A stretch of 64,000 nucleotides of DNA from Acidobacteriales bacterium 59-55 (GTDB lineage: Bacteria > Acidobacteriota > Terriglobia > Terriglobales > Acidobacteriaceae). The notes beneath the pieces are model-generated. The model ran no database searches, had not been told where the DNA came from, and saw only the letters and a list, made by a program, of their open reading frames with translations. Position 1 is the stretch's first letter, and every line of letters starts with the position of its first letter. Below are positions 54,135 through 61,715 of this stretch, piece after piece. The position numbers and the translations under genes are program-made. The stretch is from contig MKSV01000007.1 of the NCBI GenBank assembly GCA_001897435.1, positions 1,240,001-1,304,000 of the forward strand, given 5' to 3'.

Positions 54135-57100
54135 CTAGTCGATCACGCGAACGCCGCCGCGGCCCACCAGCTCTTCCACCTGGTCGATGAACAGCCGGTC
54201 CGCCGCCACCATCACGTTATGCGGCTCCAGCACAGCGCAGAACTCCCCCGGCTCTTCGAGATCGAGCAGCAGTTTGCCCTTGCCCGGCGCACCCAGAAAG
54301 ATAGCATGAAGCTTCTCAAGCAGCGCTGCATCCGGATTGTGCAGCGGAACCTTGATGCGCAATGACTCCGGCAGCTTCAGCTTCACATCTTCGAGCGCCT
54401 GAATGCTCGAGATCGCCAGCTTCGGCGCCGACTCTTCTTCGCCGCGCAACACGCCGCGAATCACCACCGGCACGTCGATCTTCAACTTCTCCGCCAGCTT
54501 CTCGTACGACTGCGGAAACGCGATCAGCTCGATCTTCCCCACCGTATCTTCGAGCGCGGCCTGCGCGTAAAGCTCGCCCGACCGCTTCGACTTCGCCACC
54601 TTCAGCCCGGTAATCACACCGGCGATTGCGATCTCGTTCTGCGGCTCCTCGTTGCGGCCGCGACGAAAGGTCTGCGGCTCCGGCTTCATCTCAAGGGCAG
54701 TGGCCGTATCGACGACCTTCATGTTGCGCAGCTTCTCGCGGTACTTGTCCATCGGGTGTCCGGAGACAAAGAACCCCAGCACCTCCTTCTCATATTGCAA
54801 CCGCGTGTGCTCGTCCCACTCCGCTACATTGGGCAGAGCCTCTTCGTGCCCGGCTCCGCCCGCAGGCACGTCCGAGTCGAAGATGCCGAACAACCCGTGC
54901 TGCCCCGCCGCCTCATCGCGCTGCGCCTTCTGCGCCCGCTCCATGGCTTTGTCCAACGCGCCCGAGACCTGAGCGCGTCCGCCAAAGACATCCATCGCCC
55001 CGGCCTTGATCAGTGACTCCAGAACCCGCTTGTTGAGCAGCCTCAGATCTACCTTCTCGCAGAACTCCCACAGGCTGGCGAAGCCGGTCTTCCCTGCCGT
55101 CTTCAACTCCTCACGCGCCTTAATGATCGACTCGATGGCATTATGGCCGACGTTCTTGATCGCCGCCAGCCCGAAGCCGATGGCATCTCCTACCGGCGTG
55201 AAGTTGGCGAAGGAAGCCTGCACATTGGGCGGCACAACCGAGATATTGATCTCGCGGCACTCTCCGATGTACTTGACCACATTTTCCGGCTTCGAGGTTT
55301 CACTGGTCAGCAGCGCCGCCATAAACTCCACCGGATAGTGCGTCTTCAGCCACGCCGTATGGTAAGCAAGCAGCGCATAGGCCGCCGAGTGCGACTTGTT
55401 GAACCCATACCCGGCAAACTGCGCCATCAGGTCGAACAACTTCCCGGCGACATCCTTGGGATGCTTGTTGGCAGCGGCTCCGGCCATGAAACGCTCGCGC
55501 TGCTTGTCCATCTCCTTGACGTCTTTTTTACCCATCGCGCGGCGCAGCAGGTCGGCGTCGCCCAGCGAGTAGCCGGCCACCACGTTCGAGATCTGCATCA
55601 CCTGCTCCTGGTACACGATGACACCCAGCGTCTCGCGCAGCAGCGGCTCCAGATCGGGCAGCAGATACTCCACCGGGCGGCGTCCCCACTTGCGCTCGAT
55701 GAAGTCGTCGATCATGCCGCCCTGAATCGGCCCCGGACGATAGAGCGCGTTGAGAGCGGTCAGGTCTTCGACCGTGGTCGGCTTGTAGCGGCGCAGTACG
55801 TCCCTCATACCGCCGGACTCGAACTGGAAGACGCCCGAGGTCAAAGCACGATGGAAGACCTGCTCATAGGTCTTCTCATCGTCGAGCGGCACCTTGGCCA
55901 TCTCCACCGTCTCGCCCCGGTTCTGCAGGATCAGCTTGAGGCAGTCGTCGATAACAGTCAGCGTCGTCAGCCCAAGAAAGTCCATCTTGAGCAGGCCCAT
56001 CTTCTCGACCGCCTTCATGTCGTAGGCGGTCACCAGCGCCTCGTCCTTGGTCAGCGTCACCGGCACCAGTTCGGTCAGCGGCTGCGGCGCAATCACCACC
56101 CCGGCAGCATGAATCCCGGCGCCGCGAATCAGCCCTTCCAGCCGCATCGCCGTGTCGATCACCTCTTTGACCCGCGCATCGCTCTCGTAGGCCGTGGCTA
56201 GAACGGGCGAGTCCTTCATCGCCTGATCGATGGTGATGCCGATGGTCGTTGGGATCATCTTCGCAATCCGGTCGACCTCGCCATAGGGCATGTCGAGCGC
56301 GCGCCCAACGTCCTTGATGGCGGCCTTGGCGGCCATGGTGTTGAAGGTGATGATCTGCGCCACCTGGTCATGGCCATACTTGCGCTTGACGTACTCGATC
56401 ATCTCGCCGCGGCGATTCATGCAGAAGTCGATGTCGATATCGGGCATCGACACGCGCTCCGGGTTGAGAAAGCGCTCGAAGAGCAGTTCGTTCTGCAGCG
56501 GGTCGATGTCGGTGATCTCCATCGCATACGCGACCAGCGATCCTGCCGCAGAGCCGCGGCCCGGACCCACCGGAATGTTCTGTTCCTTCGCATAACGGAT
56601 GAAGTCCCAGACGATCATGAAGTAGCCGGGAAACTGCATCTGCTTGATGCAGTCGATCTCGCGGTCGATCCGCGCCTGATAGTCGGCGATAGTCTTGCGC
56701 AGCAGCCCGCGCTCGCGCAGATGCGCTACTGCCGTATCGAGGCGCTTCTTCAACCCCTCCCGGCAGACCTTTTCGAAGTAGCTGTCCAGCGTCTCGCCTT
56801 CGGGAACATCGAAGACCGGAAACGGATTCTTGACCTTCGACATCTTCAGGTTGCAACGATCGATGAATTGCATCGTCCGCGTACAAACCTCGGGGTTCTG
56901 GGCGAAGGTGCGGAGCATCTCGTCCGCGCTCTTGATGTAGAACTCCTGGGTGTCGAACTTGAAGCGGTTCGGGTCATTCATGCTGCCCGCAGTCTGCACG
57001 CACAGCAGAATCTCGTGGGCGCGGCTGTCGTCGTTGGCGACGTAGTGGCTGTCGTTGGTCGCGATCAGCGGGATGCCAAGCTCACGCTCCATCTTGAAGA

Positions 57101-57662
57101 GCGCATCGCAGACGCCCTTGTCCGGCTCCAGCCCATGATCCTGAATCTCAAGGAAAAAATTGTCCTTGCCGAAGATGTCCTGAAAGTATCCCGCGGACTG
57201 TTTTGCCTCCTCGTACTTCCCTGCCATCAGATGCTGGTTGAGTTCGCCTGCGAGGCAGCCGGAAAATCCGATCAACCCCTTGGTATGCCGCGACAGAAAC
57301 TCCTTGGAGACGCGAGGCTTGCGATAGAAGCCATGGGTCGCCGCCTCGCTGGTCAGGCGGACGAGGTTGCGATAACCTTCTTCATTTTCGGCCAGCACCA
57401 GAAAGTGGTTGTATCCGTCGGCCATCTCGCGGTGATCCGCCGTCTTCGAGAGGTAAAGCTCGCAGCCCAGGATCGGCTTGAGCTCCTTCTTCTGCATCGC
57501 GTTGAAGAAATGTACGGCCCCATAGATATTGCCGTGGTCGGTGATGGCGGCGGCCGTCTGCCCGATCTTGCTGACGTGCGCGGCCAGCTTGTCGACGTCG
57601 CAGGCTCCGTCGAGGAGCGAGTAATCGGAATGAAGATGGAGATGGGTAAACTCGGCTGCCAT
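54135..57662 (-). CDS. dnaE: DNA polymerase III subunit alpha
   Basis: 1175 residues, full length of DnaE, the replicative polymerase. The PHP domain begins FTHLHLHSDYSLLDGACDVD. The polymerase site has GPGRGSAAGSLVAYAM, MPDIDIDFCMNRRGEMIEYV (DxD) and the third Asp further on. A helix-hairpin-helix, an OB domain (IAIAGVITGLKVAKSKRSGE) and a tau-binding C-terminal part follow. Most PHP His/Asp metal ligands look kept, so residual 3'-5' exonuclease is possible. Start ATG 57662 has AGGG close upstream. Confidence 0.98.
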   Translation of the reverse strand: MAAEFTHLHLHSDYSLLDGACDVDKLAAHVSKIGQTAAAITDHGNIYGAVHFFNAMQKKELKPILGCELYLSKTADHREMADGYNHFLVLAENEEGYRNLVRLTSEAATHGFYRKPRVSKEFLSRHTKGLIGFSGCLAGELNQHLMAGKYEEAKQSAGYFQDIFGKDNFFLEIQDHGLEPDKGVCDALFKMERELGIPLIATNDSHYVANDDSRAHEILLCVQTAGSMNDPNRFKFDTQEFYIKSADEMLRTFAQNPEVCTRTMQFIDRCNLKMSKVKNPFPVFDVPEGETLDSYFEKVCREGLKKRLDTAVAHLRERGLLRKTIADYQARIDREIDCIKQMQFPGYFMIVWDFIRYAKEQNIPVGPGRGSAAGSLVAYAMEITDIDPLQNELLFERFLNPERVSMPDIDIDFCMNRRGEMIEYVKRKYGHDQVAQIITFNTMAAKAAIKDVGRALDMPYGEVDRIAKMIPTTIGITIDQAMKDSPVLATAYESDARVKEVIDTAMRLEGLIRGAGIHAAGVVIAPQPLTELVPVTLTKDEALVTAYDMKAVEKMGLLKMDFLGLTTLTVIDDCLKLILQNRGETVEMAKVPLDDEKTYEQVFHRALTSGVFQFESGGMRDVLRRYKPTTVEDLTALNALYRPGPIQGGMIDDFIERKWGRRPVEYLLPDLEPLLRETLGVIVYQEQVMQISNVVAGYSLGDADLLRRAMGKKDVKEMDKQRERFMAGAAANKHPKDVAGKLFDLMAQFAGYGFNKSHSAAYALLAYHTAWLKTHYPVEFMAALLTSETSKPENVVKYIGECREINISVVPPNVQASFANFTPVGDAIGFGLAAIKNVGHNAIESIIKAREELKTAGKTGFASLWEFCEKVDLRLLNKRVLESLIKAGAMDVFGGRAQVSGALDKAMERAQKAQRDEAAGQHGLFGIFDSDVPAGGAGHEEALPNVAEWDEHTRLQYEKEVLGFFVSGHPMDKYREKLRNMKVVDTATALEMKPEPQTFRRGRNEEPQNEIAIAGVITGLKVAKSKRSGELYAQAALEDTVGKIELIAFPQSYEKLAEKLKIDVPVVIRGVLRGEEESAPKLAISSIQALEDVKLKLPESLRIKVPLHNPDAALLEKLHAIFLGAPGKGKLLLDLEEPGEFCAVLEPHNVMVAADRLFIDQVEELVGRGGVRVID

Positions 57663-57739
57663 AGCCCTAGTTTAGAACCGCAGACAACAGAGGAAAACGC
57701 GGGCCTAATTAGCGGAACTCGTATTAGAATCGAGCGCAA

Positions 57740-58114
57740 ATGGCCGGAATCTTTCTCTTCGACTCAGTTCGCCTGTGGCTGCATCGCAGAAGCCGCCGGA
57801 AGAAGCTGCAACTGGCCGCCAACTGGCCGGTCGTCGCCGCCGAGGTCAATCACTGGGCCGTTGTGCCCGCCGACGAGGATGCCAACACCTTCGGTGCGCC
57901 CTTCCAGATCGAGGCCGGCTTTCACTTCATCCTGAACGGCGAGTACTACGGCGGCTACCTCCGCAGCGTCGGTCTGGCCGGAGGCGAAGCCGAGCGGTTG
58001 GCGAAGGGCGCCCCCACCGTCAACGCCCGCTACAACCCCGCCAACCCCGACGCCACCGCCGTCTTCGCCGAGGACAATGCGGACAACCTTCCCTTCAAGG
58101 TCTTTTCCAGCTAG
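57740..58114 (+). CDS. DUF3592-like small protein
   Basis: 124 residues. After a short hydrophobic lead and basic patch (HRRSRRKKLQLAANWPVVAA) the core reads GFHFILNGEYYGGYLRSVGL and YNPANPDATAVFAEDN, the WP-to-RYNPxNP pattern of DUF3592 proteins. It is divergent from dnaE over a 77-base gap. Function unknown. It has no long membrane helices, unlike many DUF3592 members, so the assignment is tentative. Confidence 0.7.
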   Translation: MAGIFLFDSVRLWLHRRSRRKKLQLAANWPVVAAEVNHWAVVPADEDANTFGAPFQIEAGFHFILNGEYYGGYLRSVGLAGGEAERLAKGAPTVNARYNPANPDATAVFAEDNADNLPFKVFSS

Positions 58115-58132
58115 TCCACAAGAGCTTGGATA

Positions 58133-59056
58133 TTACTCATGGTCTTTCACAGGCATATGCTTGCGCTCGAAGATCATGTCGACAGGCGCGGCGTTGCCCC
58201 ATGTTCCATGGACTCTCAGCGTGTCGCCGTCTCGTTCCCACGACCCCTCGAAGACATCCGAGCCCGGCGAAAGCCATTCCCGCGAGATATTTAGAGTCTT
58301 CGTTCGTGGATCAGCGCGAAAATCGTGCATCTCGGACTTCCCATTCGGAAAGCGAAATACGACCATATGGGCGCGGTTGTATTCAAAATATATCCATGAG
58401 GGAAGTTTGGCGCTCTCGGGCTGCGCCTTTACAAGACGCCATGCTCCATCGATCGGCGACGGGGCACGGTTATTTACATTTGCTTCCCAATATGCCTCAT
58501 GCGCTGTATAACCAAGCATTCCTGCGACGATGATTATTTGAAAACCCAGAATCCAGGGTCTTAATCTCGCCAGCAAAGCGAGGTCATCTCGTTTACGCAT
58601 GAAAAACCGGTATAAGTCTGCTGCATGGAAGGCCAACACGATCAACAGAGCGCCGAGAACAAGAAATGCATTTCGCAGGGCTCCACTACCGGCCGGAAAT
58701 CGGATCACCCATAAATCGATGCCTACAATATTGACGATGACAGGCAGCAGGAGAAGTACCCCGAGCAACGCGGTACGCCGAAAACAAAGCAGGCACGCCC
58801 CCACAATCTGCGCTCCTGCGATCACGGCAGAATAGAGCGGGGAATATCCGAAGTAGTACCACGTCAGCCAAAAGCCCGATACCTCGCCCATTGGTTTCGC
58901 CAGTTGTGAGTCAAGCACGGTGAACTGCGCTCCCATCACCTTGGCGAATCCATAGCTCAAGAGCATATAGGCCGCGTAGTATCGCATGGCCAGGTAAATG
59001 ACAGTAAAAACAGTGCGGCGATTGTGTGTATTACTTCCCTTCATGCAATCGGACAT
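58133..59056 (-). CDS. DoxX-like membrane protein with C-terminal soluble domain
   Basis: 307 residues. Four to five membrane helices (AAYMLLSYGFAKVMGAQF, LLLLPVIVNIVGIDLWVIRF, FLVLGALLIVLAFHAADLY) look DoxX-like with a FAKVMG-type first motif. The last 110 residues form a beta-rich domain, INWRLVK-like (DGAWRLVKAQPESAKLP), resembling a lipocalin or DUF-like barrel. Base composition is lower in GC than in its neighbours, and a toxin-antitoxin pair is next to it, which suggests acquired DNA. ATG 59056 has AGGA close upstream. Confidence 0.7.
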   Translation of the reverse strand: MSDCMKGSNTHNRRTVFTVIYLAMRYYAAYMLLSYGFAKVMGAQFTVLDSQLAKPMGEVSGFWLTWYYFGYSPLYSAVIAGAQIVGACLLCFRRTALLGVLLLLPVIVNIVGIDLWVIRFPAGSGALRNAFLVLGALLIVLAFHAADLYRFFMRKRDDLALLARLRPWILGFQIIIVAGMLGYTAHEAYWEANVNNRAPSPIDGAWRLVKAQPESAKLPSWIYFEYNRAHMVVFRFPNGKSEMHDFRADPRTKTLNISREWLSPGSDVFEGSWERDGDTLRVHGTWGNAAPVDMIFERKHMPVKDHE

Positions 59057-59128
59057 CGATCCTCGATTAGGAACACCCGAGAACTATACCCTTCAAAATC
59101 ATCTCCGGTAATTTGGGAGCATCGAGGT

Positions 59129-59141
59129 GATGTATTACATC
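59129..59141. repeat. 13-base palindrome over the toxin stop codon
   Basis: GATGTATTACATC is a perfect dyad around a central T and includes the toxin TAA. It shares TTACAT with the operator-like palindrome upstream of the antitoxin. Confidence 0.4.
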
Positions 59142-59464
59142 CCCAGAAAGAGTGCAAAGGCGGCTGTGATTTCGGCCATCTCTGAACTCAACAGGTGACC
59201 GATCGCTTCGCTGACCTTTATGCGAGGCAGCGTTACCAGCTTGTCGATCATCACATCGGACGGCTGCCGCAGGCCGTTTCCATCCGAAGGCAGGATCGGT
59301 TTTCGAAATAATCCGGATGCCGGCTGCTGGTCCGTCGTCAGTAACGCAACGACGACCGATGCCGTATCGTGAAATCGGTCGGACTGGAGAACGAGCGCGG
59401 GTCTCGGCTTGCCATAGTCCCCCGGAGCCACCACGATGACAATATCGCCTCGGCTCACTCCCAT
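59135..59464 (-). CDS. MazF/PemK-family toxin
   Basis: 109 residues. SRGDIVIVVAPGDYGKPRPALVLQSD is the typical SH3-like MazF start and LRQPSDVMIDKLVTLPR the strand pair near the RNA site. MazF toxins are mRNA endonucleases. The ATG overlaps the antitoxin end by ten bases (antitoxin stop 59455-59457; toxin start 59462-59464), the usual coupling. A palindrome GATGTATTACATC overlaps its stop codon. Confidence 0.9.
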   Translation of the reverse strand: MGVSRGDIVIVVAPGDYGKPRPALVLQSDRFHDTASVVVALLTTDQQPASGLFRKPILPSDGNGLRQPSDVMIDKLVTLPRIKVSEAIGHLLSSEMAEITAAFALFLGM

Positions 59465-59718
59465 CCCGAATAGTCCATTGCCTTTTCTATCCAGTCGAGA
59501 ACTTCCTTCTCCTGCGGATCGTCACGAACAGCCAACGACTGGCGGCGAGCCTCTTCCGCGAAGCCCGGCCTGCGGGTATCCGGCACCCATATCTGGATAG
59601 GGCGCAGGCCCTGAGCGCGCAAGGCTTCGCGGTGCTTGCGCACACGCTCCCTCGCTGCCGCACGCTTCTGCTCGCGCTCGTCGCTGGCCTTGCTCTTCCC
59701 GGTGCTCGCGGCCTTCAT
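59455..59718 (-). CDS. MazE-family antitoxin (DUF3018 type)
   Basis: 87 residues. ERVRKHREALRAQGLRPIQI and IWVPDTRRPGFAEEARRQS are the DUF3018 antitoxin signature; the basic N-terminus should bind DNA and the acidic C-terminus (DPQEKEVLDWIEKAMDYSGW) the toxin. The start ATG 59718 has no good ribosome site. A 12-base palindrome lies ten bases upstream, where it would serve autorepression. Confidence 0.9.
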   Translation of the reverse strand: MKAASTGKSKASDEREQKRAAARERVRKHREALRAQGLRPIQIWVPDTRRPGFAEEARRQSLAVRDDPQEKEVLDWIEKAMDYSGWE

Positions 59719-59727
59719 AAGAAAATT

Positions 59728-59739
59728 GTTACATGTAAC
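59728..59739. promoter_or_regulatory. Perfect palindrome GTTACATGTAAC upstream of the toxin-antitoxin genes
   Basis: A 12-base perfect palindrome, ten bases upstream of the antitoxin start. Toxin-antitoxin operons are usually autoregulated through such a site. Binding is inferred. Confidence 0.65.
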
Positions 59740-59770
59740 GTGCTGCCGTGTCGAGACTCGACTGATTCGT

Positions 59771-60811
59771 TCAGCAGGACTGCGTCAGGCTCGTCGCCAG
59801 TTCCACATAAAGCTCGACGCACTCCAGCAGCTCTTTCTTCGAGATCTTCTCGTCCGGCGTATGCGCCACATGGATGCTTCCCGGCCCCAGCAGGAACGGC
59901 TCGCCCCAGTTGGTCAGCGACGGGATATCGGTGGCGAACTTCGCGATCATCGTCGGCAGCTTGCCTACCTTGCGCATGCGCACATAAGTCATGTCGAGCG
60001 AGAAGGTCACCTTGGCCCGGTCGCCGACCGTCTTCAACACCAGGTCCTTGATCTCCTGCGACGGCCCCACCGTGCGGAACAGCAGATGAGCCTCCGCCTT
60101 GTCGGCAATCACGTTGGGTGCGCGTCCGCCCTCAATCAGGCCGATGTTCAGCGTGGACGGCCCAATCTCCGGTTCAATTGGCAGCGGCAGCGCCCGCACG
60201 TCGTTCAGCGCCTCCAGCAGCTTGTCGATCGCCGACTCGCCCAGCTCCGGATAGGCCGAATGGGCCATCTTGCCGCTGCAACGCAACTCGACCCGCAGCG
60301 CCCCTTTAGTGGCAAGCGCCAGCCGATTCTCCGTCGGCTCGCCGTTGATGAGAAACTTCGACCCCTTGGGGAATTGATTGGCCACCTTCGCTCCCGCCGA
60401 GTCGCGCTCTTCGCCCACGACAAACAGCAGCCCCACCTTGACGCCTGCGGCCCGCAGCCGGTCCGCCGCGGCGATCTGGGCGGCGATAATGCCCTTCGCA
60501 TCGCAGGTCCCGCGGCCATGGATAAACTCGTCGTCCTCTCGTGCGCCAAAGTACGGCGGAACCGTATCCATGTGTGTCGAAAGCACCACATCCGGCGTCA
60601 CTCCCGGCAGCGCCGCATAGACGTTGAACCGCTCTTCCGTGCCCCCGCCCGGGGTCAGGTTCAGCTCCGGCTGCTCAACCATCATCTTTTCAACGGCATA
60701 GCCTTCCGCAGTCAGAAATTCATACAAAAAAGCCCCGGCGCGGCCCTCGTGGTAAGTGGTGGAGTCGATATCGACTAACTGTTTTGTAAGCTGAATGGGA
60801 TCAATCGCCAT
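59771..60811 (-). CDS. M20-family metallopeptidase
   Basis: 346 residues. Di-zinc M20 fold: VVLSTHMDTVPP (His, Asp), HGRGTCDAKGIIAAQI (Asp), LLFVVGEERDSAGAK (catalytic Glu pair) and HVAHTPDEKISKKEL (His). The dimerisation domain is in the middle (ELRCSGKMAHSAYPELGESA). Resembles ArgE/DapE/CPG2-type enzymes; the specific substrate is not readable. It stands alone, 52 bases from the antitoxin gene. Confidence 0.9.
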   Translation of the reverse strand: MAIDPIQLTKQLVDIDSTTYHEGRAGAFLYEFLTAEGYAVEKMMVEQPELNLTPGGGTEERFNVYAALPGVTPDVVLSTHMDTVPPYFGAREDDEFIHGRGTCDAKGIIAAQIAAADRLRAAGVKVGLLFVVGEERDSAGAKVANQFPKGSKFLINGEPTENRLALATKGALRVELRCSGKMAHSAYPELGESAIDKLLEALNDVRALPLPIEPEIGPSTLNIGLIEGGRAPNVIADKAEAHLLFRTVGPSQEIKDLVLKTVGDRAKVTFSLDMTYVRMRKVGKLPTMIAKFATDIPSLTNWGEPFLLGPGSIHVAHTPDEKISKKELLECVELYVELATSLTQSC

Positions 60812-60884
60812 GCTTCCAGCATACGATATAAAGACAGCAACGAAGCTCTCCCCACCCGCCGGGCAATGCTAGCACCTCAATAAA

Positions 60885-61574
60885 ATGACCACAAACAATC
60901 CCCCGAAAATCCGCTCCATCGACGATCTCCGCAGCCCCGCCGGCCGCCTCGAAGCCGTGCTGAACTCCGGTCGCGCCGACGCCCCCTACGCCGTCCTCGT
61001 CTGCCACCCTCACCCCATGGGCGGCGGCACCATGCACAACAAGGTCGTCTACCACGCCATGAAGACCTTCGCCTCTTTCGGCCTGCCGGTATTGCGCTTC
61101 AACTTCCGCGGCGTCGGCCTCAGCGAAGGCAGCTTCGACCATGCGCGCGGCGAAGAGGACGACGCTCGCGCCGCGCTCGACTGGCTAGACCGCAACCTCG
61201 GCCTCCCCATCCTCTCTGCCGGCTTCTCCTTCGGGTCTTATGTCAATCTTCGTGCCAGTTGCGGCGACCAGCGCGTCAAGGGCATTCTGGCGCTGGGCCT
61301 GCCCGGCCTCGTCGAAGGCCGGAGCTACACCTACGAGTTCCTCGCCCAATGCACGCAGCCCAAGCTCTTCGTCAGCGGCGACCACGACCAGTTCGGCGCT
61401 CGCGAGGTAGTCGAAAGCGCGGTCGCGTCCGCCGCCGAGCCCAAACGCCTGGTCTGGATCGAGGGAGCCGAGCATTTCTTTCAGGGAATCCCCGCGTCTC
61501 CCGGCCCCAAGCTCGACCGCATGCAACAGACGATTGCGCAATGGTTACAGGAGCATTTCGGCCTTACTCAATAG
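60885..61574 (+). CDS. Alpha/beta hydrolase (COG2945-type)
   Basis: 229 residues. VCHPHPMGGGTMHNKVVYHA and LRFNFRGVGLSEGSFDHARG are the motifs of this small hydrolase group, with the nucleophile elbow SAGFSFGSYVNLR, acid region SGDHDQFG and His in EGAEHFFQG. No signal peptide, so cytoplasmic. The natural substrate is unknown. Divergent from the M20 gene over 73 bases. Confidence 0.88.
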   Translation: MTTNNPPKIRSIDDLRSPAGRLEAVLNSGRADAPYAVLVCHPHPMGGGTMHNKVVYHAMKTFASFGLPVLRFNFRGVGLSEGSFDHARGEEDDARAALDWLDRNLGLPILSAGFSFGSYVNLRASCGDQRVKGILALGLPGLVEGRSYTYEFLAQCTQPKLFVSGDHDQFGAREVVESAVASAAEPKRLVWIEGAEHFFQGIPASPGPKLDRMQQTIAQWLQEHFGLTQ

Positions 61575-61582
61575 CTGCAACT

Positions 61583-61625
61583 TTCCGTATCTCTATGTTT
61601 ACGGAATGAGTTATGATTTTCCGTA
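61583..61625. promoter_or_regulatory. Three TTCCGTA motifs between the hydrolase and histidine kinase genes
   Basis: TTCCGTA occurs at 61583-61589 and 61619-61625 on the plus strand and as TACGGAA at 61600-61606. The first two form an inverted repeat with a 10-base spacer, which could also be a weak hairpin ending the hydrolase transcript. The third, direct, copy suggests a protein-binding array upstream of the kinase. Confidence 0.5.
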
Positions 61626-61715
61626 GACAATCGGGGCGATCACTTTCATCGAGCCAGCATTTTGCCGTGTATTAGTTTGGTGTGTGATGTGCTTAACATA
61701 AGCTGCTGAATTCTT

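Noticed and set aside
56370..57935. 521-codon open frame antisense to dnaE
   Set aside because: Shadow of dnaE; it runs into the start of the divergent small gene in another frame.
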